Shown in pieces: positions 1 through 12,264 of a stretch of 29,632 bases of DNA. The position numbers were made by a program, and so were the translations under genes. Numbering within the stretch: position 1 is the first letter of the stretch; each line of letters opens with the position of its first letter. Origin of the DNA: Pezizomycotina sp. ARF18 (lineage: Eukaryota > Ascomycota); assembly GCA_002224055.1 (NCBI GenBank), contig AZLU01000344.1, positions 1 to 29,632 on the forward strand, given 5' to 3'. A model generated the notes under the pieces. It ran no database searches and was not told the origin of the DNA. It worked only from the letters and a program-made list of their open reading frames with translations.

Positions 1-539
1 ATTTATAGAGTCGTGGTCTGCCATGAATGTGCAGTGATTACAATTATATCCATTTATCATCTCTTTGCACATTACTAGAAGTTTGCATTTTTCCTTTTTT
101 TTTTTTTTTTTTTTCTCTCTTAGTTTTCTCTTTCTAATATCTGACATATATCGGAGATAAAGAAGGGTATTTTGTCTTCGCTGAATAATTCGTCTTGCGC
201 CGCTATGTTTCTTGTTTTCTATTCGTTGAAAGGTTGATGGAACACATGCATGTAGTTACGCGGTCCCGTACTAGCTCTCCTAGAAGATCATTATCCGTCG
301 ACAGAAGCCTTATAAGAGTAGTCTTATGTAGATGGATGAATGTCTGGAATACTCTCCCGTCATGGCCCGGCGTTTAAAGAGTCTCTATCGCGACTTTTTT
401 CACCTCACCGGTTTATACGGCACCCGTTCCTATGGCATATGCTCTCTTCTCATTCTTTCACAATCTTAGTCAAAATATAAAAAAAACAGAGTCGTAGCTC
501 CGTTATCTGCCTCTGTATCGTGTCCTTTTGTTATAATCT
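1..539. other. Gene-free left edge with T20 tract
   Basis: No credible coding region is visible; the only open frame (195-377, 60 codons) has no recognisable motif. A run of 20 T lies at 95-114. The composition resembles the degenerate repeat block that follows, and this stretch may be a further decayed copy, but I cannot align it convincingly. Confidence 0.5.
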
Positions 540-3500
540 AAATCCGCCTCCCGCTGGTGGAATACGAGCTCCATTGCTTGCGTGATAGAAATACCGCGAT
601 CAGTGCTTTCGCTAATTATGCTCTTCGTCGGACATAGATAGCTTCTGTTCTGAGAAATTCTCTATAACTTTATCAAGGCTATCTCTGCACTATCCTCCCT
701 CCAGCAGGGCCAAATGCATCGTGTTGTTTTCCTTGCGCAAAATAAACTTCTCGAAGCCTCACTATCCACCTTCAGTCCAAAGGAATATTTACAATCCTAT
801 CGCGTCTTCGTGGTTCCTAAATCAGCTATAATTATGTATTTATGCCGATTCTGAAAGATCTAGTGACGTGTTCTATGTTTTTGCCCCTCGTCGTCACACT
901 ATTATATTACACTTCTTCTCCGATCACGAAAATTTATACACTTACACCTTTCCTCGGGAACTTGCCGATGTAGCCGTTTACGAATTGTACCGATGGGCTA
1001 CACACAAAGTCCGCATCATGGCCCCTGCTAAAATTTGCCTCTCTATGCTGACGAGGACTACTTTGATCATGTTCTTGCGCAGGTCGATATTGCGTATCAG
1101 CCTTTTTTTTTTTTTTTTTTTGCAACACGCCGCTTTTAAGAAAGAGGTATGAGCCGGAAACGACCTTCCTAGATTCTTTGTCGTTGAACGGAGACTACGT
1201 TACATTCAGGTGTCCAGGAAGTACTCTCTCTATTGAGAATGTGTAATCGAGGTTTTTGCTATAGGATATGGCTCTTCTGGCTTCTCATGAATAGAATTTC
1301 GGGAGTGGACGATTATGCTCTTGTAGTTCTGCGATTATGACCCACTAGCAGCAGGTTCGTCGTTGCATCTTCGATCAATCGAGAGTTCATAATTTAACAA
1401 AGCAGACAGAAAAAATTATATCTCATTACATCGCTTCGTTCTCCTGACTGTTAGCTTCCAAATAATCTGGCGTATGCCGTGTTTCGTCGATGTTGCAAAG
1501 GAATTCGAGTAGTTCGTATCCGCTGTCTCTCCTACGCACTTTCAATCTATGGGCCTGTTAGCCTTGCGTTGATTAGTTCAAATTATATGAAATGAATTCC
1601 GATATCTATAGGCTTCGATCTCTTCCATTACACTATCGTAGACATCTGTGATTATCTGTCCATATCACTCCGCTATTCCCCATATCTCTATACGACAGCT
1701 TTCGCGGAGAGGTATGATTAAACGATCTCCTTCATAGTCTTATCACTAACATAGATATATTACATTTCGTGTCATCAATTGCAAGTATTTCGCTATTCGG
1801 TGCTCTCTGTTCGGCGGCTTGTACAGTGGGATCTTATCACTCGCAGCGGACAATTTCGTAGTCCGCGGTTACACTTATGCTGCTAATGCGCTCGGCCGCC
1901 GCTGAAGCTTTCGGTCGATTGAGAATTTCTCTACCACGCAGGTCGAATAAACAAAAAATTTTGGCCGGCCGTAATCTCATATCAGCTTTCTCCTACCGTC
2001 GTTACTCGCAACACGTACTCGGCGGCATACGGGTGGTCCTTTTCACCTGCGCAAAGAAACTTCTAACATTTGTCTATCTCGCGCTTGTTCGGTGCTCATT
2101 TCGAGCAAAGGATCTGCAGTCCTATGGCATTTCGCTGTGTCATTTTGTAATCAGCTTAAAGATTATAAAATTCCATGATTGCGTACGAATCCCCTCGCTT
2201 GTCAGCCTATGTAAAGTATCCTCGCCAGTTTTGGTCCTGGTTACGCTGCTACTTTAGTGGACAAATGATTTTCTTTTTTTTTCTTTTTTTTTTTTTTAAA
2301 AAAAAAATTTTTCGTTTTGGTTTGTGCTGGATGTTTAGCTCTACGTATCTGCCGTTGAATATATTCAGTGTCCTACGTGAAGTCAGTATCGTTTTGCATC
2401 TTAATACTTCATACATCCGGTGTTTCGCGGAGAGTCGCGGGGAGGAACAGGTTTCGTCATAGTCATGGTCGTCAAGCGTAGATTATCTCGGCCTCGATAT
2501 CGCGCTCCACTAGAGGTACTTTTACTATGGATGAGATCGTTGGGTGATTTTTTGCTGGCGGGATATCACGCTCGGCGTCGGAGAATATTTTATAAGTTTT
2601 CTATTAGTGCTTTACTCTTTATGCGATCTCGTTGACTTGAGCTTCGATCGGTTGAGAAACCTTACATCCGCAACAAAAGCCTTTTTTGTCGGCTCTTATA
2701 GCTTTTCGCACATCATCATTAATTCTATATCATATGGTCGTACATTGTATTTTTCAACGGTACGAAAGAGAAATTTCTGGCAACTTTGATATCTAAGCCG
2801 GCTTTCGGACCCGAAAAAATCAGAATCTTATCCATCGGGTCTTGCACGACTCCGTGATCAGTTCACAGAAGCTATAGCTTGTCGATTGTTGTTTCATATG
2901 GACATTAGTCACAGGATCTCTTAGTTATAGATCCTAAGCTATATGGGATTCCTTCCTCGCCGAGATTAATTGCTGCTATGATACGAGTGGTTGGTGAGGC
3001 TTGGGCTTTAGATGTTTACGTTTTTATCAATCCTATTAAAATCTGCTGAGGATAAAGAGCGAAACAGGCCACAACGTAATACACTATAAAGTGTTTTGCA
3101 GCTTTTTCATATATGCCTAGGAAAAAAAACTAAAAGAGGATTAACCAGTTTTCGAAGATCATCATTTGTACACGATGTCTCAGACTTTGAGCTGTAATCA
3201 TCGCATATTCAGCGTTAAAAATCGCATTTCCTCTTGTATGACTTTTCAGGGAAAGAGTTGCGCGAGTGTATATAAGAAGCGTTTTCCACTCCATAGTATC
3301 ATTTTTATCGGTCTCGTTGAAACTCGCTGTCAACTGAGGGACAGAACATGCCAACCCAATACACTATCAGAATGCTTGAACAATTCCATTCGCAGAATTA
3401 TCAGGCGATCTGCGCTGGCGGGATGGCACTTCGCATCGGATGTTCGTAAGTATACGCTAGTGCTGCTCATGATATGATCTTGTCGACTTAAGATTTCGAT

Positions 3501-5310
3501 CGATCAAGAAAAAGCGTATATCCGCACAAAAGGCTTCTTATGTCAGCTTCCGTAAGATCATTACTTGCTAAATTGGGTGTATATATGTTGCTCCATCGTG
3601 TTGCGTTAGGAACCTTCCAGTAGCCTCGCTATCTGGCTTCGTAACGCCCCGCAAAATCGGAATCGTATGTCATCTTTGAGGTCTTCTTGGCGACCGTAAA
3701 ACTGTGGCGTTTTTTCTCATCAACATGTGTCTCAGTTGCATGCCTAGTTATATCCCGCGCACCCCCTGTTTCTTCACTTTATCGCGATAATGGCCGTTAT
3801 CAAACATGTGGACAACCCCGCGCCCGATAATGGCCTCTCTATCGCAGGTCGGCGAATTTACTGTCAAAATTAAAAGAGGAAGAGACCACCTCATACAGTA
3901 CGAGAAGTTCTGCAACTTTTTCATCTACTCAGAAAACCCAAAGGGAATTTCCACTCTCGGGGGAAACTCCTTTATACACGATGTCTTAAACCCTTTTAAA
4001 CTATAAATCTTTTTGCACAATTTGTGTTGAATATCGCTTTGTCTTGTATGATCTGAGTTTCAATTGCGTGATTGTATAATACGCACGAAGCGCATGATCA
4101 TTTCTCTTATTCCCAAAGAACAACATGGGTTTCTACAGCTTACAGGGCATTGGGATAATCCATTTCGCTATCCATCCTCGCTAAAATTCGAAAATTTTAC
4201 GATCGTATCAGATCTTTAGGGTCGATCTCGAGAAGCTCGAAAGCTATGGGAATCTCTTTGGTCCATCCCAATCGTGGGTTTTCCAGTGATGTGCCAAGCA
4301 GTGTATCATCCCACCATTTTTTCTTCAAATTACCACCTTTAAAGGATGTTATCAGCTTCTTCGATGCTGACCATGCCTGAATGTTTGTCTCTTTATCGAC
4401 CTTGTCGACGCTAGCGTGTGAAGAGTAAAATAGGCCAACTTAATGCACTATAGGACACGCCTCTGCTCCTTCATATCTCCCAGAAAGCCAAAGAGAAAAA
4501 TCCTGCCGAGGGAAAGTAGCTGTTTATACAAGAACACTCAAGTCCGTTTAAAATATGCATCCTAGTCCAGATGCGTCATGAACGATAATACTTCTTTTCA
4601 CATCAGCCATTCAGGCATTTTCAAGTCCATAATTTAAGATTATGGAAGGCTTAGAGAGCGGCGGGTCTTTATATCGTGACTCTAGGTCGCTTCGCGGTCT
4701 ACGATTACGACTACACGCTTTATGAAGTTTTCGTACACCCAATAGCATATGATGTGTCCACCGCCCCCTCAAGCAGAAGCGTATAGCTTAGGTTTTGATA
4801 CGTTGTGCAGAGAAGACTTTTAGCAATTTTACTATCCTTGCTCGCTTTCCATGCCGAAGCGAATTTACGATCCATAATATCTTTTTAGTTCGGTCATCGT
4901 AGTCAGTTCGATAAAACTATCAGTTTGTTTCCCATTCCGTACCGATTACAGTTGCATATTCATTATGTCTCCCTTGCTGTTGGGATCAAAAATTTTTTAC
5001 CGCTTTAGGGAACGGGAACTTTTACGAAATTGGATCTTCTCTTGGATGTTTTTTCTCTATCCTGCTTCGAGACAAAGCTACAGAGCGAAAAAGAGATTAA
5101 TGTAATACACCATCATATAGAATGGAATATATTTGGCGGTAGGATACTTTACACGAAGCCTCACAATCCTGTAAGCTATCGTCGTACCCTAGTTCTCGCA
5201 TCAATACTACCTTTCTTTTCCCTATCCTTTTCGACGAAGTATTCAGTCTATAGTATCGCATTATAGATTGTGCCAAAATACTCTTTTGGGCTTTATGCAC
5301 CGAGCTCCTG
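540..5310. repeat. Highly diverged tandem repeat array, units about 0.55-0.85 kb
   Basis: The same ordered set of short motifs recurs across this stretch. One anchor is GGGAT followed by a CGCxxCGGA-like segment and a CTTCGATCxxTTGAG-like segment at about 1830-1920, 2560-2650 and 3415-3505. Another is a GCCTCxCTATC block at about 755, 3619, 4165 (weaker) and 4836 (weaker). A third is AGAGxxAAAxAGGCCAA followed by AATxCACTATA at about 3056, 4424 and 5082. A fourth is TATACACGATGTCT at about 3169 and 3972. Anchors of different types give matching spacings: about 830-850 between the copies near 2640 and 3490, about 545 to the next, and about 665 to the last. Copies therefore appear colinear and in direct orientation, but diverged by many substitutions and indels. 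CG dinucleotides remain common, which argues against classic repeat-induced C-to-T mutation. No open frame is conserved between copies. An old satellite, a pericentromeric block or nested transposon remains are all possible. Confidence 0.6.
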
Positions 5311-7671
5311 ATCTTTGGCCGTCTACGGATTCGAGGCTTATGGGCAGGCCTCATGTCCGTCGGTATATGACGCTCAAGCACATTCTTGAGATTCTTAACT
5401 GGACTCTTTTTCTTATGTTGTGGCGTTCCTTTGTTTTAACAAGTCCAGCTTGTATCAGTTTTAAGCGACGTCAGGTGTTTACTAGCAGCCTGTATGTTGG
5501 AGGTTGAATGAACAAGTAAACACCGGTTTACGGTGCGTGTATGCCCGGTGTAGAAAGTTGAAGGTTAACAATATAATATATTGCTGAGCCGCTCTTCGTA
5601 GATTAACGTTATTAGTCGTATCGAGCTCCACCGGTCTTTACGCTATGACTCCCTAACAGCTCGCTGCTCATAGCTACGGGCTTTATGGACATTCCCTATA
5701 TGTACCTTGCAGTATATATTTTACAGCACATCCCTTCGAGATATACCAACACTTTTCGTTTCTGATGGGTTATACTTCCAGCAGTTTTCCTTTCGTTCGT
5801 TAGTATCACATGTCCCACAGTTGCCATTGAATGATTGTTCCTACTTATAAGGCGTACGGCCACTGTAAGTGTGTGTTGTGTGTGTGTGATGATGATGTCA
5901 GGTTTATCGTGCGGCAAGATCGTGAACGAACGAGCTGCTTCAGGCAGATATTAGAAGATATCACTTTTAACGCCGTTTGTTGGAAGTGGTGACTTGAGTA
6001 AAATAATTGTTGGTAATAAAGCAAATATACGAGTAGTAGAGTAGGTAAGCACTCAAGTGAAGCCGTAATAGTCTTTAAAAAAAAAAAAAAAAAAAGAGCA
6101 GAGGATAATAATATAAAAGAAAAACCCCTTTCTAATATCCCCATCCATACTCTTTTCTCGTAGGAAGGTCCTGTACCCAGAGATAAACTTTAGCTATTAG
6201 AACAACCCATGAGATTGATGCGAGTGTTAACGTTATCTACTCCCAATTGTTTTTACTAAAATTTATTCTTAGAAACTCTCTCGCTTTCTTTCGCCGTACT
6301 AACTACAGAATATCCTATTTTGAATTTTTACCGTGAGAAGTCCGGACCAGCTGCATTCTCTTCGTAATACTCTCAAGCCTAGTTCTCCCTTGTTCTCTTT
6401 TAACAACGTGAAAAGTGATGAATACGTCCCATGACCCCCTTTCAACTTCTTTCCCCCTCTCCCTCCCTCTCAAAAATATACACCGACTTTCTTAGTACGT
6501 ATACGTAAGTGTTCTATACGGCATCAGTAGCGCTAGAACCCGTCATGTCTCTAACATTAATTTGACGTCTTCTCCGTCACTATTTATACGAATGATGATA
6601 TATCATCAAAAAGCTTAATCAATATAAGCTTTTTTTCATAATTACGGATTTATATATAGTTCACCTTAACGCGTCACGCTGCGTAAGTATATATCACCAA
6701 AAAATGTTCACACGGATTACTACGTTCGGTATGATCCTCATCAGCTCACTCTCCCCTGAAGTATTACCCTTATCCAAAATTTTTGGAAGCTATATTTCAG
6801 AGAGCTCACAAAACGGGGGCTCAAGAATAATAATATATCGTTCCGGAAGCTTCGCGGCAATATATATATATCCTCTTGTTATTCACCATTGGTATCTTGT
6901 ATTATTCCTGTTCTTACTGAAAAGGTAGAAAAGCAAAGTATAAAAGAAAAAAGAAACGCTCCGATTTCGCTGCTCAATATCGTCATAACTTTGAACCAAC
7001 GTCATGCCAACAAGAAAAAAAAAAAAAACATGAGGAGCAACATACGTAGCTATACGTAAGTAAGAGCCACAGAAGAAAAGGAATAGGAGTATTCCGTAAA
7101 GTGTAACTCCTAGCTTAAAGAAAAAAAGACATGAGTAAAAGCAGGATAGAAAAGAAAGAAGGAAGTGGCCAAAGAAAAAAAAACACCGTTTCCATTCTCT
7201 CGCGAGATTGTATCGTTGTATATATATATATGTATCTCAACTATAAAAGAAAGAAAAAGCACGGCCGTTAGTGTGAAAGAGAAGGGAATACAAGCTGAAG
7301 GGGTATGGCTGACTTGAATAGAAAAACAAAAGAGAAAATGACTATCGTATGCGTGAAAACAAAGTGAAGAGTAAATGCAAGCGTGGAAAGAGAAAAAGTA
7401 GAGAAGGTTTGCGAGCTAAAGACAACGTCGTAGTATTTCCCACCCAGAAAACACAAATCGTGATATCCATTATAATTCCTTCCTTCGAAATAAGTAATAT
7501 CTTCTTTTCCTCTCTTTATCCACTTATTCGGAAATATTTCTCCCTTATTCTTTTAATATTTCTTCCCCAAATTTTATATTTTGCATCATTATTATTCTAC
7601 CACCCAATAGGCCCAAAGTCGCAAACGAAATCGTATCCTCCTGATCGAATACGAGATACTGATCCGAGAAT
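5311..7671. other. Gene-free AT-rich spacer downstream of the F-box gene
   Basis: No frame here has recognisable protein character. It contains a TG-rich microsatellite (about 5870-5890), an A19 tract at 6077-6095, a palindrome plus hairpin at 6594-6634, and TA runs near 6860 and 7220. The right-hand few hundred bases probably include the 3' UTR and polyadenylation region of the F-box gene. Confidence 0.5.
6594..6634. other. Perfect palindrome followed by 10-bp hairpin and T run
   Basis: A 14-bp perfect palindrome (GATGATATATCATC, 6594-6607) is directly followed by a 10-bp perfect stem, AAAAAGCTTA at 6608-6617 and TAAGCTTTTT at 6625-6634, with a 7-nt loop. The T run extends two bases past the stem. 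Transcribed, it would form a small hairpin with a U tail. Its role is unknown; it could be a 3'-end structure, a miniature transposon end or chance in AT-rich DNA. Confidence 0.5.
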
Positions 7672-10281
7672 TTAATACTCTGCGGTCCCACCTCCACGTG
7701 ATCCAAAACTCCTCCTGCCATTCGGCAACTTCGTATCCATCGGCTGCCTCTGGTGATGATGACTTCCGTGATGGTGGTGACCGCTAAACATACTCCTCCC
7801 CACGCTACGTCCGCTGTAATTCCTCTTCCGCGATGAAGTAGTCGTTGTAGAATTACTACCCGAAGGTTCCTTGCTGGGCGGTAACGTTACGGGCCGACGG
7901 GTGACGCACGCGTATTCCGTGCGGGGCACTTCGCGGAGTGCTTGCTCCTTAGCCGCTTGGAGGGGTAATATCCCCGTAGTATTGCCCAGTAAAGGGTGAT
8001 GATGGCCGCCGTACGTTAAGTTCCCGGGTAGCAGCGAAACCTGCGCAGCCGCAGCGGCGACGGTTAAATTGTGGTGGTGCACGACGTGAATGTTCGGATG
8101 GTTATGTATGGTCGGCTGCCCGAATATACTCGGGATGAAATCCGGAACCTGCCCGCTACCACTAACGCGCCAACCATCCTGCGGTCCGTCGACGGCGAAC
8201 GTTTGATTACCCAAGTGCCTCTTCTTCCACTCATCGGCCCAGGTATTCTCCGCGACGCCGCTGCCGATGATTTCGCTGATGGGTTTGAACTTTGCCATTT
8301 CGGGGTGCCACTCGCCGCGCGTTTCGTTGCGGCGGAAGAATACGGCGGTCTGCGAGCGCGGACTGAAGACGGTTTTCAAGCTGCGGTTTATGCGCGATGG
8401 CGTGCGGTAGCGGTCCTCGCGGATGACCTTGTAGTCGTTGTTGCAGTCGAGCGTGTACGACGAGAAATCGCTGCCCAAGCGTTCTTCGGTGATGTGCAGC
8501 TTCGTCCCGTCGCCCGAAAACATGACGTCGAACTGGTAGGTGTGCTCGTCGGTGAACGTCGTTAGCGGGACGCGCTTGATGCACTTGGCCGTCTCGACGG
8601 AGTAAATGAACAGCTCCTTGCTAAGGACCGCGCCGACTTTCGTCCCCGCCGGATCCGCAAAAAAGTTCGTCGGCCGCTCGAAGTAGCCGTTGCCCATGGG
8701 GTACTGCTCCTCGCACGTCTCCTCGGCTACCACTTTCCCCGTGGAGATTTCGCGGACGGTAAGCGAGATCCTCTTATGCTGCAAGTACGAGTGGTTCCCT
8801 CCAAGCAGCGAATGCGCGAATTGGAATTGGTGGTTTAGGTTCAAGATGTGATTCGTTATGCCAGTAATATTCAAAGAGCCAGTTCCATTGTTACCATATT
8901 GTTGTTATTAGTCGTATCGTTATTCGTTCCCGTAGCATTGCTTCCACCATTGTTGTTATTGTTATTGTTGTTGTTCTTCGGATTCACCGTATACATCGTG
9001 AACGAAACAAACTTGTCACCCGCGATCAAGAAGTAGCCAGTGCTATAGCGTGTACGCGACCAATATAATCCGGGGGACATGAACGCCAAGCGGCGCTGGA
9101 CTTGGCCGTCAATGTTCGTCATCCATTTCGCGTGTCCAGATATGATATCGATGCATGCCAACCTACAAGCAAAGCACACGTTAGTCAGCTAAAATTTTTC
9201 TGAGATATTCGGAAATTCAGGTGTAACTCATTATTCTGAACTGCGTCTGCGATATATAATCGTACGGCGGCATAAGATTCGAAGCGTAACCACCTTGGTC
9301 CTCGTTCGAGTTCAGGTGCCTCTGCATGTAATCCACGATCAAGAAGCCATCCTTCGAGCCTAGCACGTTGTTGATGAAAATCTTCGCCTTGCGCGTCTTC
9401 AGGACGTCGTTCAGGCCAAACGAACCGTAATCGGTTCGTAGTTGTGCGCGTTCTTGTACGCGGGCCGTAGCCTCCTCGATGACGGGCCGCGGTTGAGATC
9501 CTGCAGCAGGAGATTGAGCGATTTATTCTTCTGGACGGCATTCGGATCTTTAGCTACGGCCTGTAGCGTGCGAACACGTTCGGCTTCGTTCCATGGTTGC
9601 AGGTGCTGGACGCATATATCCGTGCCGTCGATCCAGACCATACGCTCGCCGCAGAGTGCCCAGGCAACGGATCGGGTGAATTTCCAGACTTTGGTCGCTT
9701 TTCCGCTGCGCTGCAGTTCTTCACAGCATGCTACAAAGAAAGAAAATCGTCAATCAATATTCCCCCCAAAAAAAATGAAAAGAAAAGAAAAAGAAAAGAA
9801 AAAAAAATTTACTGGTGCACATACACTGCTTCCTATAAAACTTCTCCGCCCACCGCGGATCCTCCTTATCCACCCCATCAAAGCTCCTCCTCGAAGAGAA
9901 CAACCTCGTAACGTACCCCGGCGAAATGCAGTACTCTACCTGCGCCTTCCACAATTTACACACGCCCCTGATCCTCGCGTTGTCCTGCGGATCCAAGCTC
10001 CGTATGATAACTTCGACGACGTTGTCCGGAAGCACGGTGAACGGATCGTTCACGCGGGAATTCAGCTTCTGCAACCGTGTGCTTACTCTGCGTGACGATT
10101 TCGCTTTGGCTGTTAGTTGTAGCGCTTCGCGGGTCAAGTGCGGCGGTAGCGGGAGTGTTGTTTCTTCTTCTTTGGTAGTGGTGGTGGTTTTTAGTCGCTT
10201 GACGGCGCCTTCGTAGTGTTCGTCCTTAGCGGAGTAGTCTGACGCCGATTTGGAGATCTTGAAGGATATTATGCGATCCAT
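7672..10281 (-). CDS. F-box domain protein (probable SCF substrate receptor)
   Basis: The predicted product is about 800 residues. The start is placed at 10281 (MDRIISFK); an in-frame ATG at 10314 is the alternative. A basic, Thr-rich N-terminus is followed at residues about 81-125 by an F-box (VLPDNVVEVIIRSLDP, then RGVCKLWK), the module that binds Skp1 in SCF ubiquitin ligases. The remainder has no domain I can name with confidence; spaced segments such as GHAKWMTNIDG, FMSPGLYW and FSGDGTKLHI resemble blades of a beta-propeller, which is inference. Three exons are inferred: 9825-10281, 9228-9730 and 7672-9162. Intron 9731-9824 has a GTATGT donor and TTTGTAG acceptor; intron 9163-9227 has a TGACTAAC branch site and TTGTAG acceptor. 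The frame breaks near 9480, at the second splice junction, and near 8890; each needs one base. Asn-codon runs lie near 8900-8985, and the C-terminus is His-, Ser- and Gly-rich, ending GGGTAEY. The F-box call is good; the substrate is unknown. Confidence 0.8.
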
Positions 10282-12220
10282 CTTCGGTGTTTCTCTAAAG
10301 GAAGAAGATATCAATTCATGAATTCAATTGTTAGTAATAGGTTCAAGTTAAAAGGTCCAACGTCAAGTTAAAAAAAGAAGTCAAATTGTTGAAGCAAAGC
10401 AAACCTTTCATCCGAACCGCCTTTATATAATTTGTATTTTCCTCCAACTCCCTTGCTTCCTTATGAAAAATTCTGATCGTCGTCAATGCAAAACGAATTA
10501 GAATTCTTTTGGTTCCGACGTTTTGGAATAGAGAAAAAATAAATTTTTTTTTTTTCTTTTCTCTTTTTCAGCTGAGTAAGGGGACTGCAAGACGCAATTG
10601 CGACAGGTTTTGAAAAATATGCTGCTTTGCTTGCTGCTTGCTGTGAAAAATGCTTCGTACGATCGTAGGCGAGTCTGAGAATTGTAAATATATATATAGA
10701 ATTGCTCAACCGAACTTTAGATACCTCCAAACCCAGAGAGCAAAATCGAATAAAAAAGATACCAGTGATATATCCAACCAATATAAGTAAACGAAAAGGG
10801 TATCAAGCCTTTAAGAAAAACATCACACGACACCACATCAAACGTAAAAGAAATGAGTATAAAGAAGATTACAGTTTGGTGAAGTCTGTTAATTCCGGAG
10901 TAGAGAGATGTGTAAGCCGGAATGTTAAAATATACGGCCGGGAGTGGTTGGTGATTTGGTGATGATAAGATAATAGAGTTGAAGGGTTCCCGTCTAGAAC
11001 TGCGGAGATGTTTGAAATTCAAAAAAATATTTTACCGCGATACCGCAATTGATGATATATATATAAAGGCGATGAGAAGAGAATAAAATCTTATTAATGA
11101 CGGCGATGATGCCGAGGATGATGATTGTAATGGTAAATAAAGAGGGTTGTTTCTTTCTCCACCGCTACAACGGCAACATCGGATGATAATTTATTACGGA
11201 GTAGTAATTCTTGCTGCAATCCTTTTTGTTGGGCTCCTTCAGTCAAGATTCAAATAGTTGTAGTAGAAGTGAATTGTTCGGCGGATCCTGTGGGGGAGGA
11301 AACAACAGTGGGAAAAAAGATAAGTAAAAAAGAAAATAAAATAAAATAAATAAGGAATTACAACAGAAAAGAGAAAATACTTCGATAAATATATATAATA
11401 ATTTTTTTTTTTTTTTTTAAAATGAAAAGGACCAAAATCAATATATATCCCTAAGCGAAATAAAAGGCTGAAAAAGAAAGACGGCAGAAGGGAACAATAT
11501 CGTCGTTTTAAATAGATGAACGGTAAGAGTACAAGTATATAGCTAGCTAGCAAAGACGGTATAAGTGGTGGGGGAAAGAAGGAAAAAAAAAAAAGAAGAG
11601 GACAAGAGAAATTTACCTAGGGCCATAAAAGTTGCCAACACCACCTTGCTAGCAATCCCTCGATACTTCAATCAAAGGGAAACCCCCCCTGGCGAATTGC
11701 CTTTTGTTTGCCGTGGGCTTGCTTTGCTTTGCTTGCTTGTCTCTCTTCCTCTGGGGTTTTAGCGGCCAGGCTGATGGTGATGGACTTGCTTCAAAAAAGC
11801 TGTTCAGGCTAATGCACAGGGCCCTTCCCTCCAGGTTTATTTATGTTTGCATGAAGGTGGTTGAATGGAGGGGAGGGATTTTAAAAAAGGGAAAAAAAGT
11901 GTGAAAGGGTTATGGGTTTATAGTACTGGGTATATATGATAGACGAATCGACCGACAGAAAAAAAGAGATCCTTGAACGGTGGGAAAAAGAACGCAGCAA
12001 ATAAGAGAATAAAATAATGAGTATAAAGGAAGCAGTAGTAAGTAGTCGTAAGTAAGCAGCTTGCCGTGGCTTTCTTCCCTTTTACAACGCGGGAGTGATA
12101 GCGGGAAAAGTATTTGGTGATCCCCCGGATTGCGGACAGAAGATGCTATAATGCCCGGATACCGCCAAACGTCCGTTATTGTCGAAGAAAGGAGAGCAGT
12201 GTTTGTTTGTTTAGGGCACA

Positions 12221-12264
12221 GAAGAAAGGAAGAAAGGAAGAAAGAAAGAAAGAAAGAAAGAAAG
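12221..12264. repeat. GAAA microsatellite
   Basis: Imperfect GAAGAAAG units pass into an uninterrupted GAAA array in a purine-rich intergenic stretch. It is a simple repeat with no evident function. Confidence 0.9.

Noticed and set aside
1-7671. Transposase or reverse transcriptase remains in the gene-free left part
   Set aside because: I looked through the frames for protease, RT, integrase and DDE motifs and found none I could support.
8071-8565. 164-codon open frame on the plus strand
   Set aside because: It lies opposite the clean F-box coding frame and has no recognisable motif; it is an antisense shadow of GC-rich coding DNA.
9442-10095. 217-codon plus-strand open frame
   Set aside because: It overlaps F-box exons 1 and 2 antisense and runs through their intron; the minus strand has the F-box motif and splice sites.
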